Shown: positions 1-11,285 of the stretch, in pieces
Layout: each line of letters starts with the position of its first letter
How positions within the stretch are numbered: the first letter of the stretch is position 1
Origin: Phytophthora quininea
Taxonomy: Eukaryota > Oomycota > Peronosporomycetes > Peronosporales > Peronosporaceae
NCBI GenBank assembly: GCA_011947345.1
Contig: JAAVTG010000666.1
Span: forward strand, 208,156-272,155
Reading direction: 5' to 3'
DNA: 64,000 nt
The notes under the pieces: model-generated
Seen by the model: only the letters and a program-made list of their open reading frames with translations
Told to the model about the DNA's origin: nothing
Databases searched by the model: none
Translations under genes and position numbers: made by a program

Positions 1-29
1 CGATCCCGACACGATCCGAGTGGAATCGA

Positions 30-1640
30 ATGGTGGCGAGCTTGGGTGTTGGGTCGAGGAGTCCGGCAACTGGAGGTAAACACAGCGCGGGAGACTCGAC
101 GCTGTTGGAAGCTGCGATAAAGAAAATTGTCGAACAACGTGAGAAGGATTTGGCACAGGCGATCCGCAACCAACCGCTGCAGCAGCAAGTCGTTCTGATG
201 TGCAAGAAGAGAGAGCCCAGGTTCGTTAGCAAGCGCTTCCTTCCGAAAACAGCATCGACCAGCAATAACAACGAGTACGACGGGTCGTCTGGCTCCTCGA
301 GTTCTTTGTCGTTAGCGAAGCTTCGACCCAAATCGGCGTTTGTGTGCAAGAGCACATCGGATCTCATGTCGAAGACCATGGACGGCGACTCGCTCAAGGT
401 GGATGGATCCCCATTTACAAAGAGCATGCTTCAGCGACCTATCAGTGCGGCTAGTGTGTTGACGCCGCATCGAGACTCGCAAGTGCGGAAAAAGTCGAGC
501 TTTCACGGATCTGAATGTAATCCGCCGACCACTCGACCACCAATGCTGGACAATGTTCGTCACGGGGTTATGGAGGCGGCGGCAACGAATGCAGCAATTG
601 CCGACCGCCATAGTATCCCTATTGAACGCGCAAGTGTACCCCATTTACCCCGAGTCGAAAATACTGGTCGTGATTCTCCGACAAAATTCGATGGTGATGA
701 CGAAAACGAAGCAGAGGGAGGTGGCCCCAACCACGATGGGGACGAGCATGCCCCAACGCTGTTACTCGAGGAAATGAGCGAAGAACGCCTCATGGAGCAG
801 TTTGGGTCGATCTCGCGGGTTGCTATCAAGAAGTTGCGCCGTGTGCTGGCGAAATCGAATGCCTGCACGCAAGAGTTTGAAAAGTCCCAGCGAACGCTCG
901 ACAAGATCAAAGCACGGGCGAAGCTGTGCCAACTACGCAGTGTCATGTCGGAGGAGCAGACAGAGCTGCTGAGTAACACCATGGCACCGATCACCAACGA
1001 GCCTTGCTCGCTCTGTCTATATGTGTTCCCAAAGACGAACTTGACGACAAAAGTGTCTTACAAGAGCATTATGGACTTGCGAGCGTCGTGGGCAACTGCA
1101 AACGGGAAAACAACTGAAGACGATGACGACAGCGAGACCATTGCAATGAGCCACGCACGGCTGACCCACCTCTATGACCAAGCTCCAGTGTGCGTGTTTT
1201 GCTCGCAACTGGTGCTCAACTTCTCTTCCTACAGGGTACGTAGCCTGATGAAAGGCAGTATATCTCGCTTGAGCCAACCGTTTCTATCTGTGCATATTCA
1301 GCCGTCGTCTGCTGAGAGTCGAGCGCAGGAGATCCAGGAGAAGCGTGCATCGATAAAGAGTTTCAAGGCCCGAGAGCTGGAGCGACGCAACCACGAGAGG
1401 CTAGACCCGCTCAACTACCACAGCTACGAGCTTAACAGCGACGATGACGACAGCGATATTGAGGAAATCGTAGAGGTGAAACCCGACGGCAGGCCGCATG
1501 TTGTGCGCCGGCGACGACAACGCACGATGCGTGTGCCCGTGCAGCTCGGCGTGGTGTCCAAGCGGCTGCATTACGACACGCTGCGAAGCGGGTCCCTGCA
1601 AATGCTCTCGCTGGGCGAGTGGCAGAAGATCACTCGGTGA
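30..1640 (+). CDS. Unrecognised protein with paired CxxC motifs, possibly 5'-incomplete
   Basis: Uninterrupted 536-codon frame ending in TGA at 1638-1640. No in-frame stop lies between the window edge and the ATG at 30, so the true start may be outside the window. The first third is basic and Ser-rich low complexity. A helical stretch (about residues 250-315) precedes a region with CSLC (about residues 328-331) and, some 60 residues on, CVFC; together these could bind one zinc ion. The C-terminus is again charged, with an acidic DDDDSDIEE run and an RRRRQR cluster. No signal peptide or membrane segment is seen. I do not recognise the family; the CxxC pairing is seen directly, zinc binding is inference. 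Confidence 0.75.
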   Translation: MVASLGVGSRSPATGGKHSAGDSTLLEAAIKKIVEQREKDLAQAIRNQPLQQQVVLMCKKREPRFVSKRFLPKTASTSNNNEYDGSSGSSSSLSLAKLRPKSAFVCKSTSDLMSKTMDGDSLKVDGSPFTKSMLQRPISAASVLTPHRDSQVRKKSSFHGSECNPPTTRPPMLDNVRHGVMEAAATNAAIADRHSIPIERASVPHLPRVENTGRDSPTKFDGDDENEAEGGGPNHDGDEHAPTLLLEEMSEERLMEQFGSISRVAIKKLRRVLAKSNACTQEFEKSQRTLDKIKARAKLCQLRSVMSEEQTELLSNTMAPITNEPCSLCLYVFPKTNLTTKVSYKSIMDLRASWATANGKTTEDDDDSETIAMSHARLTHLYDQAPVCVFCSQLVLNFSSYRVRSLMKGSISRLSQPFLSVHIQPSSAESRAQEIQEKRASIKSFKARELERRNHERLDPLNYHSYELNSDDDDSDIEEIVEVKPDGRPHVVRRRRQRTMRVPVQLGVVSKRLHYDTLRSGSLQMLSLGEWQKITR

Positions 1641-2107
1641 CGTCCGAGCCCAGCAATACTAGTAACATGCTTGTCACTTGGAGCGACAACACCTGGACCG
1701 TTACTGCCTGCCTTGATGCCGCTTGGTGGACGCTGCAAAGCTCGCTTTTGGGCTCCGAAAAACGTGTCAAACGATTGCGATTTGGCCACCGAACACTAGA
1801 GCCGTTGGGAGGTGACGAAAGGCGCGCGGCAACGAGCACAATGACCTTCACCGCCAGCTCACACGCCTGGTGGTGGCGCTCGACGGCGAGCATTCTGGTG
1901 CTGCATTTCCGGAACTGATCCAGTCTTTACGCCGGTGATAAAATTTACATCGATCGGCTAATTCGTTAGGCAACGTATGGAAACGAGCTTGCTAATTATG
2001 CGACTAAAAGCGCTACATAAACGATACCCGAGCTGTTTCAAGAGTGGGTTCGCACGTTGCCGCTCACAACTGAAAGTCCAGTCAAGCAGAAGAACCAGGG
2101 TCGGGCA
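1641..2107. other. Intergenic, no gene seen
   Basis: Short frames here are not supported by codon pattern or recognisable protein sequence. It should hold the 3' end of the upstream gene and the promoter of the downstream one; no specific motif could be named. Confidence 0.5.
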
Positions 2108-4146
2108 ATGGTAGCGACGAGCAAGGACGACAGCGGCGCCGTCAAGGCCAAGCGCTCGGGCTTCGCGCTAGGCGGCTTCCTGCCCACCGTGCCGGCCTTC
2201 CGCAACCAGAAGACGCCCGCCAAGGAGGCGCCCGCGAACTCGGTGCTGGAGCAGGAGGCCGAGGAGGAGCCCGTGCTCAACGACGACGACAACCAGGAGG
2301 AGCGCCACGACCAGCCAGGCGAGCTACCGGATTTCCCCAGCGAACGCCGTTCCCATGACGGCGTGGTGCCCGCCCCTCGGCGGCGCAGGTGGCCGCCGCC
2401 GCCCTGCGCCGCCGCGGGATGTCCATTGAGCAGACCGCCACGTCACTCTACCGCCGCATGAGCGTGCGCCAGAACTCGGCCCCGGAGGCCGCCGATACCA
2501 CCAAGACGTCGCTGACCGGCAGCTCGGGCAGCGCAACGCCGTCGCCACGGTCGGACCCGATGCTCAAGGCGAGACGAGGGCAATGTGTGTCCACCAAATT
2601 CGGAACAGGAACCGTGTTGGATGTGCGTCTAGAGGACGGATTTATGTGGTGCAGCTGGTGCCCAAGAGCATCGCCTACTTGAAGGAGGACTGCATTATCA
2701 GGGAGATTAAGAGCGTGGTCGGAGAGCGCGTCAAGACCCGATGGGGCATGGCCACAGTGGAGCAGTATTATGTGGAGGAGGACATGTACAGCATCGCGTT
2801 GGACTGGCGCTGGGACGACGAGCACGTGTGGCGCATGAAGGCGACCACCAAGAAGTTTGAAAAGCTGCACCCGAAGGGAACTCTTATCCAGAACACCAAG
2901 AACCGCTTGTTCGAGGGCTACAGCTCGCTGCGGGACACGGTTGGGTCCAAGCTCAACACCAGCAAGAGGTAGAGGTGCTTGCTTGGCATATAATATTGGG
3001 GCCTCCTGGCCGTTATGAATGGCTTTCTCATTATCTTTTGCTTGTTGTTTTGTGCTCTTTCCCATGGCGGTTTCGATGGGACAGCTTCCCGGTCAACGCC
3101 AAGCATGAAGCGGATCTGGGCAAGGCACACACGCCGTTCGGTGTGAGCACGGTGCTGGAAGTGCGCGAAGCGGACAAGTTTTTCGTGGTCAAGACGCCGT
3201 GTGGCGCAACGGCATATCTGAATGCCGACTCGGTGCGAATGGTGCACCGACGCACGCATTTCGACGACGGGGACCATGTCAAGACGCCGTACGGACTCGG
3301 CCACGTCGTGCAGTTCCGAGAGGAAGATGAAATGTACGAAGTCGAGCTGGAGGTGCTCTCGCTGACCGACCAAGCACCAGTGCTATATATTAGCGACCTG
3401 CATGCCGAGACCATGCTGTCGCCAGCACCGGCGACCGCAAACACGCGCCTGTCGTCGATCCTGAACATGACGCGAACGTCTATGATGAATACGTCGGAGC
3501 GAATGCGCCGTGCATCAGTTGCCAGTAACCTCCCAACGCTCCCCGCGAATCTGCCAGCTTTGCCGGGCAATCTCCCAACGCTTTCTAGCGTCAAGGCCAA
3601 GGTGTCGACCATGGCCACCATCAAGATGACCCCGTACGTGAATCCCTTCCATTTTGTTTTTGTTGTCCAGCGATTTGACCCGGATGCATCCGTTTCGTTT
3701 GTCAGGAAATGCAAATATCACAAGGACGAGCGCGTGTTGACCACTTTGGCTCCGGTTTTATTGTCGAGGCACGCTCGCAAGACAAAATTTACCACGTCTA
3801 CCTTCGCCGGCTCAAGTTCTCAGGCTACTTCCACGAGTCGAGCCTTTCGCCATTCCCGTACGAGCGCGTGACTCACTTTGTAGTCGATGGCCGCACCGTG
3901 CCGGCGCCTCCCATCCCCAAGAATGCGAGCGAGTTCAAGCGCCGAGCCGTGATTACCGCTGCAATCAAGTCTGCCCGCCAAGGCAAATACCTTGGTCCGA
4001 CGACCGAGGAGAAGCCCGAGGAGCCGCAGCAGGAAGAGCCCGAAGCACCGGTTGATGCCATGGCGGCGGTCGCAGCGGCTGTTGCTGTGGACGCCGCTGC
4101 CGCCACCGCTGCGTCAGCCCCCGCACCGGTGCCGGTTGCGGAATAA
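2108..4146 (+). CDS. Protein of tandem small beta-barrel-like repeats (KOW/SH3-like), oomycete type
   Basis: The start is the ATG at 2108 (MVATSKDD). After a low-complexity N-terminus the protein contains at least four copies of a roughly 50-residue unit with the pattern V-x-T-x-[FY]-G-x-G-x-V ... R-x-x-D-x-[FY]-x-V, for example STKFGTGTVLDVR, TPFGVSTVLEVR, TPYGLGHVVQFR and FGSGFIVEAR. The tail is Ala/Pro-rich. Introns are inferred at 2969-3084 and 3634-3705 (GT..AG, frame restored on joining). Two frame breaks, near 2330-2390 and near 2640, look like single-base losses. The repeats resemble small SH3/KOW beta-barrels, which often bind nucleic acid or protein, but I cannot name the family or assign a role. 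Confidence 0.7.
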
Positions 4147-4302
4147 CTTTGTGCCGAATATGGCGCAAGATATTTGCTGGGACCTGCTGGTGTCCGTGTG
4201 AGTAGCTAGCTTTGAAATGCTGTGCGTGTCATGGAGCGAAGAAGTGCCCTTTGAAGCCAATTTACAACAGTTTATGAATCGAATCATGCTTTGACCTCCT
4301 AT

Positions 4303-5271
4303 CTACGCCTCATTGTTTTTCGCCAGCATGCGGTGCTGCTGCTTGATCATCTCGTGTTGCCGCGAGCTGATGCCGATGTATCGTGAAAACGGCACGCTCT
4401 CGTCGCGAGTCTGGTCAGTCTTCTTCTTGCGGTTGTCTGGCGCAGAGAATATCTTGAGCGATGGCTGTGTCACTGCAGCAGCAGTAGAGCCTGTAGCACC
4501 CGGCGCTGTGGATGGTGACTTTCGCATTCGAACGGCCTCCTTGTACTGCTTTCTCCAGAACACATCTCCAGTCTCGTTGCGCTGCTTGTACGTGCTCTCG
4601 ATATCAAACCGCTCGTCGTGTGGCACACCAATAGCTCCGGAACATCCCAATAACGCAGCCGTCGCCGACTGAGTCAAGGGTGTTCGAATACCAACATTTG
4701 CCAGCGAATATTGGATCGCTGAGGCTGTGCTGACTGAACTCCGCGAGCTGTAAGTGATCCCAGAACTAAACGACGAGACCGGAGCCGGCGGTAGATTCAC
4801 CTTCCACGCTGCTTGAGGTAGTCGCCCTCCTGTCGAGTCCAAATGCAGCGATCGCAGCTCGGCAATCAATGCCTCGGCCTTTTCTAGCTCCACGCGGTGC
4901 TCGTTGCGCTGCTGCAGCGCTTCAGCAAGTGCCAAATCCTTCACATCCAGTAGCTTTTTCATGTTTTCCAGCTCTGCAGCATGCGAACAGCCACAGCTAA
5001 CGTTATTTGTCCTTCGCTTCCCGTCCGAACGCATGCGCTGCTCGACGGTGCGATCGTCTCGATTTTCTTCAGGCAGCGCGTACTGCTGCAGTCGCTTGTA
5101 CGCAGCTGCCAGCTCCTCCTGCTGCCTGGCAAAGTCCTTTGTGAGCTGCTCAATCGCCGCCGCCATGCCCAACACCTGTCGATGCGCGTCCAGCTCGTCG
5201 TCATCGATAGCCGCATGGGTCTCCGTCATCTCGTTCTCCCAGCCGACATGCCGCTGCTGCGCCATCTCCAC
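4303..5271 (-). CDS. Coiled-coil protein of unknown function
   Basis: Intact 322-codon frame. Residues about 20-75 and 100-145 have heptad-like spacing rich in Glu, Gln, Leu and Ala, typical of coiled coils. A short Cys-x-Cys-x-His segment (SCGCSHAAE) lies between them. The C-terminal half is Ser/Thr-rich with a conserved-looking basic end (FSRYIGISSRQHEMIKQQ). No membrane segment or signal peptide. It is convergent with the upstream gene, with only about 150 bp between the two stop codons. Function not recognised; a cytoskeletal or scaffolding role would be a guess. Confidence 0.7.
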   Translation of the reverse strand: MEMAQQRHVGWENEMTETHAAIDDDELDAHRQVLGMAAAIEQLTKDFARQQEELAAAYKRLQQYALPEENRDDRTVEQRMRSDGKRRTNNVSCGCSHAAELENMKKLLDVKDLALAEALQQRNEHRVELEKAEALIAELRSLHLDSTGGRLPQAAWKVNLPPAPVSSFSSGITYSSRSSVSTASAIQYSLANVGIRTPLTQSATAALLGCSGAIGVPHDERFDIESTYKQRNETGDVFWRKQYKEAVRMRKSPSTAPGATGSTAAAVTQPSLKIFSAPDNRKKKTDQTRDESVPFSRYIGISSRQHEMIKQQHRMLAKNNEA

Positions 5272-5474
5272 TTCTGCATGCAGCCATGACTGCAGTAATG
5301 CGGAAACCAGGAGACGAGGACGACCACAGCACTCGATGCAAGTCCAACTAAAAATATTGGCTTGAAGTTCGTCACACGTCGCAGGGCTACTTTGGTTTCA
5401 GTATGCGCGTGCTTTTAACCAATCAAGAGCCGGTAAATCTGCATTGCAATTTCGCATTGCCCAAGAAGACGAGC

Positions 5475-6390
5475 ATGGCCGAGAACGCGTCCGTGCCCGA
5501 GTGGCCCGCGCTCGCTGCCGAGCACCCAATCAACCAGCTGCTGAAGGAGCTTCCGTCGCTCATCGAGGCCGCGGGCGGCTACAACGAGGTCTTCGGCGTG
5601 ACGCTGGACCCCAGCGGCCCGTTCCACACCAAACTCATCCTGCAGAAGTTCATTCGCGCCAACGCCGGTGACGTAGAGAAGGCCAAGGGGCAGCTGGGGA
5701 GACACTCTCGTGGCGCAGCACTTTCAAGCCACTGGACACGCTCAAGGAGACATTCTCCAAGGAGGACTTTGGCGGCCTGGGCTACGTCTTTGAGATCGAG
5801 AACGTGCCCGGCAGCGACAACAAGAAGGACGTCGTGACCTTCAATATCTACGGCGCCGTCAAGGACAACCAGGCTACTTTTGGCGATATTGAGAGGTGAT
5901 CTGCAGTTGTTGGGGAGGTTGGAAGGTGGTGCTGATCATATTTGCCTGGTTCTTGCAGGTTCATGCGCTGGCGTGTGGCGTTGATGGAGATGGGGATCCA
6001 GAAGCTCAAGCTGAACGAGGCCACCAAGCCCATCCCGGACTACGGAGAGGGCCGCGACCCGTACCAGGGCTTCCAGGTGCACGACTACCTCAACATCTCG
6101 TTCCTGCGCCAGGACCCGAACGTCAAGGCCGCATCGCGTCGCACCATCGACGTCTTCTCCAAGGTGTACCCGGAGATGTTGAGTCGCAAGTTCTTCGTCA
6201 ACGTGCCTGTCGTCATGGGCTGGATGTTCGCGGCCTTCAAGCTCTTCCTGCCGGCCGAGACGATCCGCAAATTCACGGTGCTGAGCTACGGTGAGGAGCT
6301 CCACACAGAACTTGGGGTAGTGTGCCCGAGGTCTATGGTGGCAAGGCTTCGACGCTCGAGTCGATTGGCGAGCAGACGCTATATGCTTAG
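5475..6390 (+). CDS. Sec14-like CRAL-TRIO lipid-transfer protein
   Basis: The start MAENASVPEW leads into a CRAL-TRIO N-terminal helical region (LILQKFIRANAGDVEKAKGQL, broken here by a frame change), then the lipid-binding fold: DIER-FMRWRVALME, YQGFQVHDYLNIS, a region like SRKTIDVFSKVYPEML with FVNVPVVMGWMFAAFKLFLP, and the family-typical VPEVYGG near the end. The family binds phosphatidylinositol, phosphatidylcholine or other lipids and acts in lipid exchange at membranes. One intron at 5896-5958 joins in phase. Two apparent one-base losses occur at about 5695 (G run) and 6322 (GGGG run); reading through them gives the conserved C-terminus and a stop at 6388-6390. Ligand cannot be predicted from sequence alone. 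Confidence 0.8.
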
Positions 6391-6683
6391 AGGAGGTGAG
6401 CGTGGTTTTGCAGAGCTGAGACTGTGGATATTGTAGTCTGTCATCGTAAAGACGATTGGTATCCGGGTCTCTTGCTCGAAATTCGTGTTCTGCAAGTGCT
6501 TCATCGTAGTCGGAGAAGTTACCACGTATAGTTTTCTGGCAGATGAATATGTATTTTCTAGCAGCAAGTTGCCTTTCACTGTGAAAGTCTCACTGGTACA
6601 CAATCGGTACAAATTTCGACTGACTGACTTCCTGTAGCGGACGTATCCGTGTCGAAGGCTCACGAGCTTCCTTCCCTCTCGCG

Positions 6684-9307
6684 ATGGGTCTCCTGCGCGC
6701 GTTCGTGTCCGCTGCGGCGTCTGCGCTGCTACTTGGCCTCCATGCGCCTTCTCCCACCGCAGCCGTCGTGTCAGAAGGCGTCTCCGCGCAGTACCGTGTC
6801 GACATGCGCGTATTCTTCCGCGCCTTCTGGTACATTGCTCTCCTCTTGTCAATTATACGTAACCAGTCACTGACCTATTACCTTCCTATTGGAATGATGC
6901 AGCCCTGCCTGTCAGTGGTTTGTGGGAGATCCGTTGCTGGAGCTCATCCGAACCAAAGAGTGCGTTCACGTTCTGCTGCGCTCTGGTGGTGCGTCTACTA
7001 AAGCTGTGGTTGTTATTACTGTCATTTCAGGTTTCGGAACATCGTGGACCTTACGTAAGGAAATCGCTTGATGCTATCTGGGTGGTGACAGGCAAACACT
7101 TGCTAACGTAGAGTGCGTATGGTGCTGGTATCTTATTGTATTAGACTGCTGCCAGCAGCAGGTATGAAGGAGAAACCAGAGGGATCAATCCAGTGTGAGG
7201 CTGGGCCAATGGAGTGCACGGGCCACCGCTGGATGGTCTGCGCGATGGACAAGGACCGCGACGATGTGGTCAAGTATCTTGGCACCATAGCGGTGCGTAT
7301 ATTGAACGAGTCAGAGTTTTGGGTAAAAGGTGACGATGGCTCTTATCGTGGTGTATTCTAGTGCATTGAAGGAGATGAGTCTGGTCAAGTCGGTGACTGG
7401 ACCACGAAGGTGCACAACTGTTTAACGGACGAGGAGCGTGTTGTGGTGAAGGAGTGCTTTGACAACCGTAGCAAGGATCTCCTCCTGAAGGTTTGATGCG
7501 CTGAGTTGTTGCAAAAGGCTGCTGGGTTAATGATATGACGGCCGTCCTGTGATTTAGATGATTCGCGAAGATCACTCCGGAAGCGTTCCTTGGATGCCTT
7601 ACGTAGGGCAAGCTGCTCTTATTGATCAGTATATATCGCTAACATATATGTTTTTGGGATGCTTACAGACGATTGTTGCTCAAAAAGTACTCGGATCTGC
7701 AACGGAGGGCGTGCCATTGAACTCGCTGAAGAAGAATATCTGCTCTGCTTACAAAGGACCCAAGAGCTTTTACCCGCAAGAATGCGTCAAACTGGTCGGT
7801 GAGCAAAAAGAATTCGCCCCGGAGGATGCAGTGAAAGATCGAGGTGACCGGCCTCAAGTGGCTGTTGGTGAGACCACTGCCAAGCTCGTCGCTACAGCCC
7901 AGAACGAAGTGGCTCAGGCCCCAGAAAAGGCAGGAAGGAATGAAGGAACGGACGGTGATATCACGCTCGACATGAAAGAAGACCAGACAAATGCCCTACC
8001 TTCGGTTGTTGCAACCACCGCTGCAGCAACTTCGAGCAAAGTGCAGCTGGAGATCTACTGGCGCGCTTTCTGGTACGTTTTCATTTGTCGTGGTTCTAAG
8101 TAAGTGCATCTCTAACTCATGTTGTTGCTACTTCATAGTCCTGGCTGCATGTCGTTCATCACAAGGCCTCTCATTTCCCTTATTCGAGACAAGGAGTGCG
8201 TTCTTGTGTCTCTCACGTATGCTTATATGCTGTGATCTTAACACTCTCGACTGTGTTCTCCCAGATTCCAGGAGATCATCGATTTTCATCCAGTTCCTGC
8301 AGCAGGAACGTCCTTCGATGCAACCGGCAATTTTGTATGCACTGCTGGCATGGTGGAGTGTCTAGGCCACAAGTGGTTGAGCTGCGCTGTTGAAGAGTTC
8401 TCTCAAGTTGGCGAGTTGGTCGAGCACATTGCTGTAAGTGGAGTATTCATTTAGTGTTGTTTGACTCTGTCGTCGCTCATACAATTGGCGTGCTTAGTGC
8501 ATGGAAAGCAAGGACAACAAGGGCATGACGTGGAGTTTTATTATCAACCGATGCTTTGAGGGCGACGCGCATGCGAAAATGAAATCGTGCTACGACACTA
8601 AGAGCGACGATCTGCTCCGAAAGGTGCGTTCACAGAATTGAGTGCGTTGAACTGCTTAGGTTAACGGTGCTTGTTGTTCTTGATACAGAATGTAGCAAAG
8701 AGGAGAGCACTCAGTGTGCCTTGGGTGCCTTATGTAAGTTTAAATTATTATCTTTCACCTCGCTGTGACGTAACTAACGATTTAATATGGGCAATAGGTC
8801 CGCATTAATGGCGTTGCGATTGGCGATTCCACGCACGGAATTGGATTGAAGCAGCTCACAGATGCCGTCTGCCAAGCGTACTCTGGGCCTCAAAATGTGC
8901 GGCTTACCTTGCTTGTTAAGTGTTGACGCCTCCTCTTCTTACTTGGGTTGTTGTGAACAAAACAGTTGTGGCCCAAGGCCTGCCAGCCGAAGCGACTTCG
9001 CGAGGAGGCGGAAACGAAGGCCCCGACGGAGGACGAGGTCGTTAAGCCATGCGCACCCAAGAAGAAAGACACCGAGGTCGAGGGCGCACAGTATGAAGAT
9101 GCACCGGGCATTGGCAAGCCGCTGCCAACTGAGCCAGAGGCCAAAACAGTCACCGAATTCGAGGCAAAGGTTATTGGGGGCAAGGCTGCAGATGATGAAG
9201 CGATGCGTGGAACGTTGATGGCAACCGTTGTGCTACCTGGTGCGTGCTTCGTGGGGCTTGTCGTGGTTGCTCTAAGGCTCACTCGCGATCACAAGAAGGA
9301 CGCTTGA
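6684..9307 (+). CDS. Double-domain GILT-type thiol reductase with C-terminal membrane anchor
   Basis: GILT enzymes (gamma-interferon-inducible lysosomal thiol reductase family) reduce disulfides in acidic compartments through a thioredoxin-like CxxC. A signal peptide (MGLLRAFVSAAASALLLGL) precedes GILT domain 1 with CPAC, formed by joining exons at 6829/6903, then IRTKE-FRNIVDL and CIEGDE and PWMPY motifs. An Ala/Glu-rich linker leads, within one exon, to domain 2 with CPGC, IRDKE-FQEIIDF, CMESKD, PWVPY and INGV. The end has a transmembrane helix (ATVVLPGACFVGLVVVAL) and a short basic KKDA tail. Inferred exons: 6684-6829, 6903-6959, 7031-7054, 7145-7292, 7362-7490, 7558-7602, 7669-8072, 8139-8195, 8265-8433, 8498-8623, 8689-8733, 8798-8896, 8966-9307. 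Many oomycete GILTs are secreted single-domain proteins; two fused domains plus an anchor is unusual. About 290 bp upstream (6391-6683) holds no gene I can see. Confidence 0.87.
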
Positions 9308-9450
9308 AAGCGAAGGGAGTAGATATTAGCAACTCTTACAGCGTAATGTTGTACTGATGGATCTCCGTCTTCAAGTCAACGTGAATTTGTGTGCGCTATA
9401 CAAAAACGAAAGCCGCCGACTACAAAATCCCCAACAAGGTAGATGCGTGC

Positions 9451-11144
9451 TTACACTCCTTCCATATCGTCGCTATCTTTGCTGTTGCTCTTCAGCTTCA
9501 CTTGGCCAGGACGGACATTTTCTTCGTCGGAATCGGATTCCACTTCGGGGTTCTCTTCCTCTGATGACGAACCTCGGTGAGTTTCGCGTGCAGTCATCTC
9601 GAGACCTCCAGGACTCTCTGTCATCGGTAGCTGTATCAAGAAGAAGACATCGTCATTAGTCTCAAAACAAGTGCGAAAAAGATGAAATCTTCAAGACATA
9701 CCTGCATGGAGTAAGCGAGCTGCGTGCTGCTCTGTGTGGGTCTCCAAATGAAGCACATGGCGGCTGACACAGTGAAGTTAAGTACTGGCCAGGCAACAAG
9801 CTGCATCCACTCCCACTCAACATCCCACTCAAAGACGCCGAGTCGGCTGCAGACAGCAACAATGGTGAGGATCGTGAAGAACACGATGAAAGCTGCCAAT
9901 GACCAAGCCAGCCAGCGGTACATGCTGAGCTTAGCGAATTGTTTTTGGTCCCGCAGGTCCCGAAGGATACGCTCCATCGAGTACTGGATCCACATAATGA
10001 ACGTGAGGTTGCACAGTAGCTGGACAAACGACCATGCCGTCGGCTTTTCACGGAAGTCGGCGCCACTTGACGTTCCGCGCGTAACCTCGTCCGCGATTCC
10101 AGACACGAAATAGGCCAGCGACAGCATCGTCACCACCACAACTTCAGTGCGGCTCAAGTGGTCTCGCACGATACCGTAGCCCAGACACACCACCAGCAGA
10201 ATAATACGCGCCAGAGTTCGCACCAGCGCCTGTCAATTCATCAAACCGCAAACAAAATGTCAGCATCAAGACACGTTACATCGAGGCAGTAGGAACTTAC
10301 ATCCAGGATGACAGACACAAGGAAGATTGTCGGGTAAGGGCAGCAAACTGGTGCACCCGTCTCGTTCATCCAGTAGAATGCATAGAACCAAACCGCCGAC
10401 GCCACCGTCCCCATCACCAGAATCAGCAGGATACCAAAATGCAGCGACAACAAGTGGCGTCGGTGCCGGATCAACAGGAACGCAAAGAACACGTCCAGAA
10501 TGAGGTATCCGATCGTCAACAACCCGCTGAATGGCAGCATGCCATACAGCACGGCCGGCAGCAGTCCGTACGGGTTGCGCACTTCCATAGATCCTGCGAA
10601 CGTCAACGTCTCAGTCGCTGCATTCTCGTCTTCAGCACAGACGAACACCTGCGTGTCTGTCCAGCCGCTGGTGTTCACCAAGTGCGAAACGTTGGCGCTG
10701 ACTGTCGAGTCGTTATTCACAGGGAACACGAAGCGCTCAATGTCCGACATTCCATCAAACTTCATGCCCTCCACAGTAGAGCAGGCCAGCAGCTCGATCT
10801 TGTCGGCCACAGCCTCAAAGTCCTCGTACGTGTCCACGTGGTAGAAGAACACCACGAGCCTCCAGTCCTTCATGGCCTCGGTGACGTTCACGCCGCTGAT
10901 GTCGATCTGCATGGTACAATAGAACAGGTTAACCATCTATTATATAGAGAATAACAAATATCCCACGTACAGTGACGGAGGAGTTGCCAGTGCGAGCTAG
11001 AATGGGGCCCTGGTTCGTGGCGAAGAGCTTCTCTGCGCGCTGGAAGGGAGGCACCCAGTAGCTGCTCTCCACGGGGTAGATGGAGCCCGCGACACAGTGC
11101 AGCGCCGCCGCCAGCAGCAGCAGACACGACGCGAGCGACGGCAT
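9451..11144 (-). CDS. Seven-transmembrane protein of the TMEM87/GPR107 (Lung_7-TM_R) type, copy A
   Basis: Signal peptide MPSLASCLLLLAAALHCVAG, then a lumenal domain of about 200 residues with several N-glycosylation sequons, then the family hallmark NPYGLLPAVLYGMLPFSG at the first membrane helix and six further hydrophobic helices, including CCPYP and CLGYGIVRDHLS motifs, ending in an acidic Ser-rich cytoplasmic tail. Exons on the minus strand: 11144-10971, 10906-10301, 10229-9702 and 9630-9451, all with GT..AG ends and clean joins. Relatives are Golgi/secretory-pathway membrane proteins with a GOLD-like lumenal domain; some act in trafficking or as channels or receptors. It is divergent from, and paralogous to, the gene at 11286-13106. 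Confidence 0.85.
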
Positions 11145-11285
11145 CCTCGTCGAGATTTTGTGGAGAATGAAAGTGCCGGAGCTGCAGCTGCTATCTTATC
11201 AAAGTGTCTTGGTTTCATTATGCTTGTTCCTCTTCTCTGATTGGACAAAACAAATAGACAATCACTCCTTCATTCCTTGACCAAG
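11145..11285. promoter_or_regulatory. Shared bidirectional promoter region
   Basis: Only 141 bp separate the start codons of two divergent paralogous seven-transmembrane genes, so both promoters and both 5' leaders must lie here. Oomycete promoters are typically compact with initiator-like elements near the start; I could not pin down an individual initiator. Confidence 0.5.

Noticed and set aside
560..997. Minus-strand frames under the first gene
   Set aside because: They are shadows of the intact plus-strand gene with no recognisable content.
7603..7668. In-frame reading through the GILT intron near 7603
   Set aside because: It is open but GT..AG bounded, and removing it makes domain 1 the same length as domain 2 after PWxPY.
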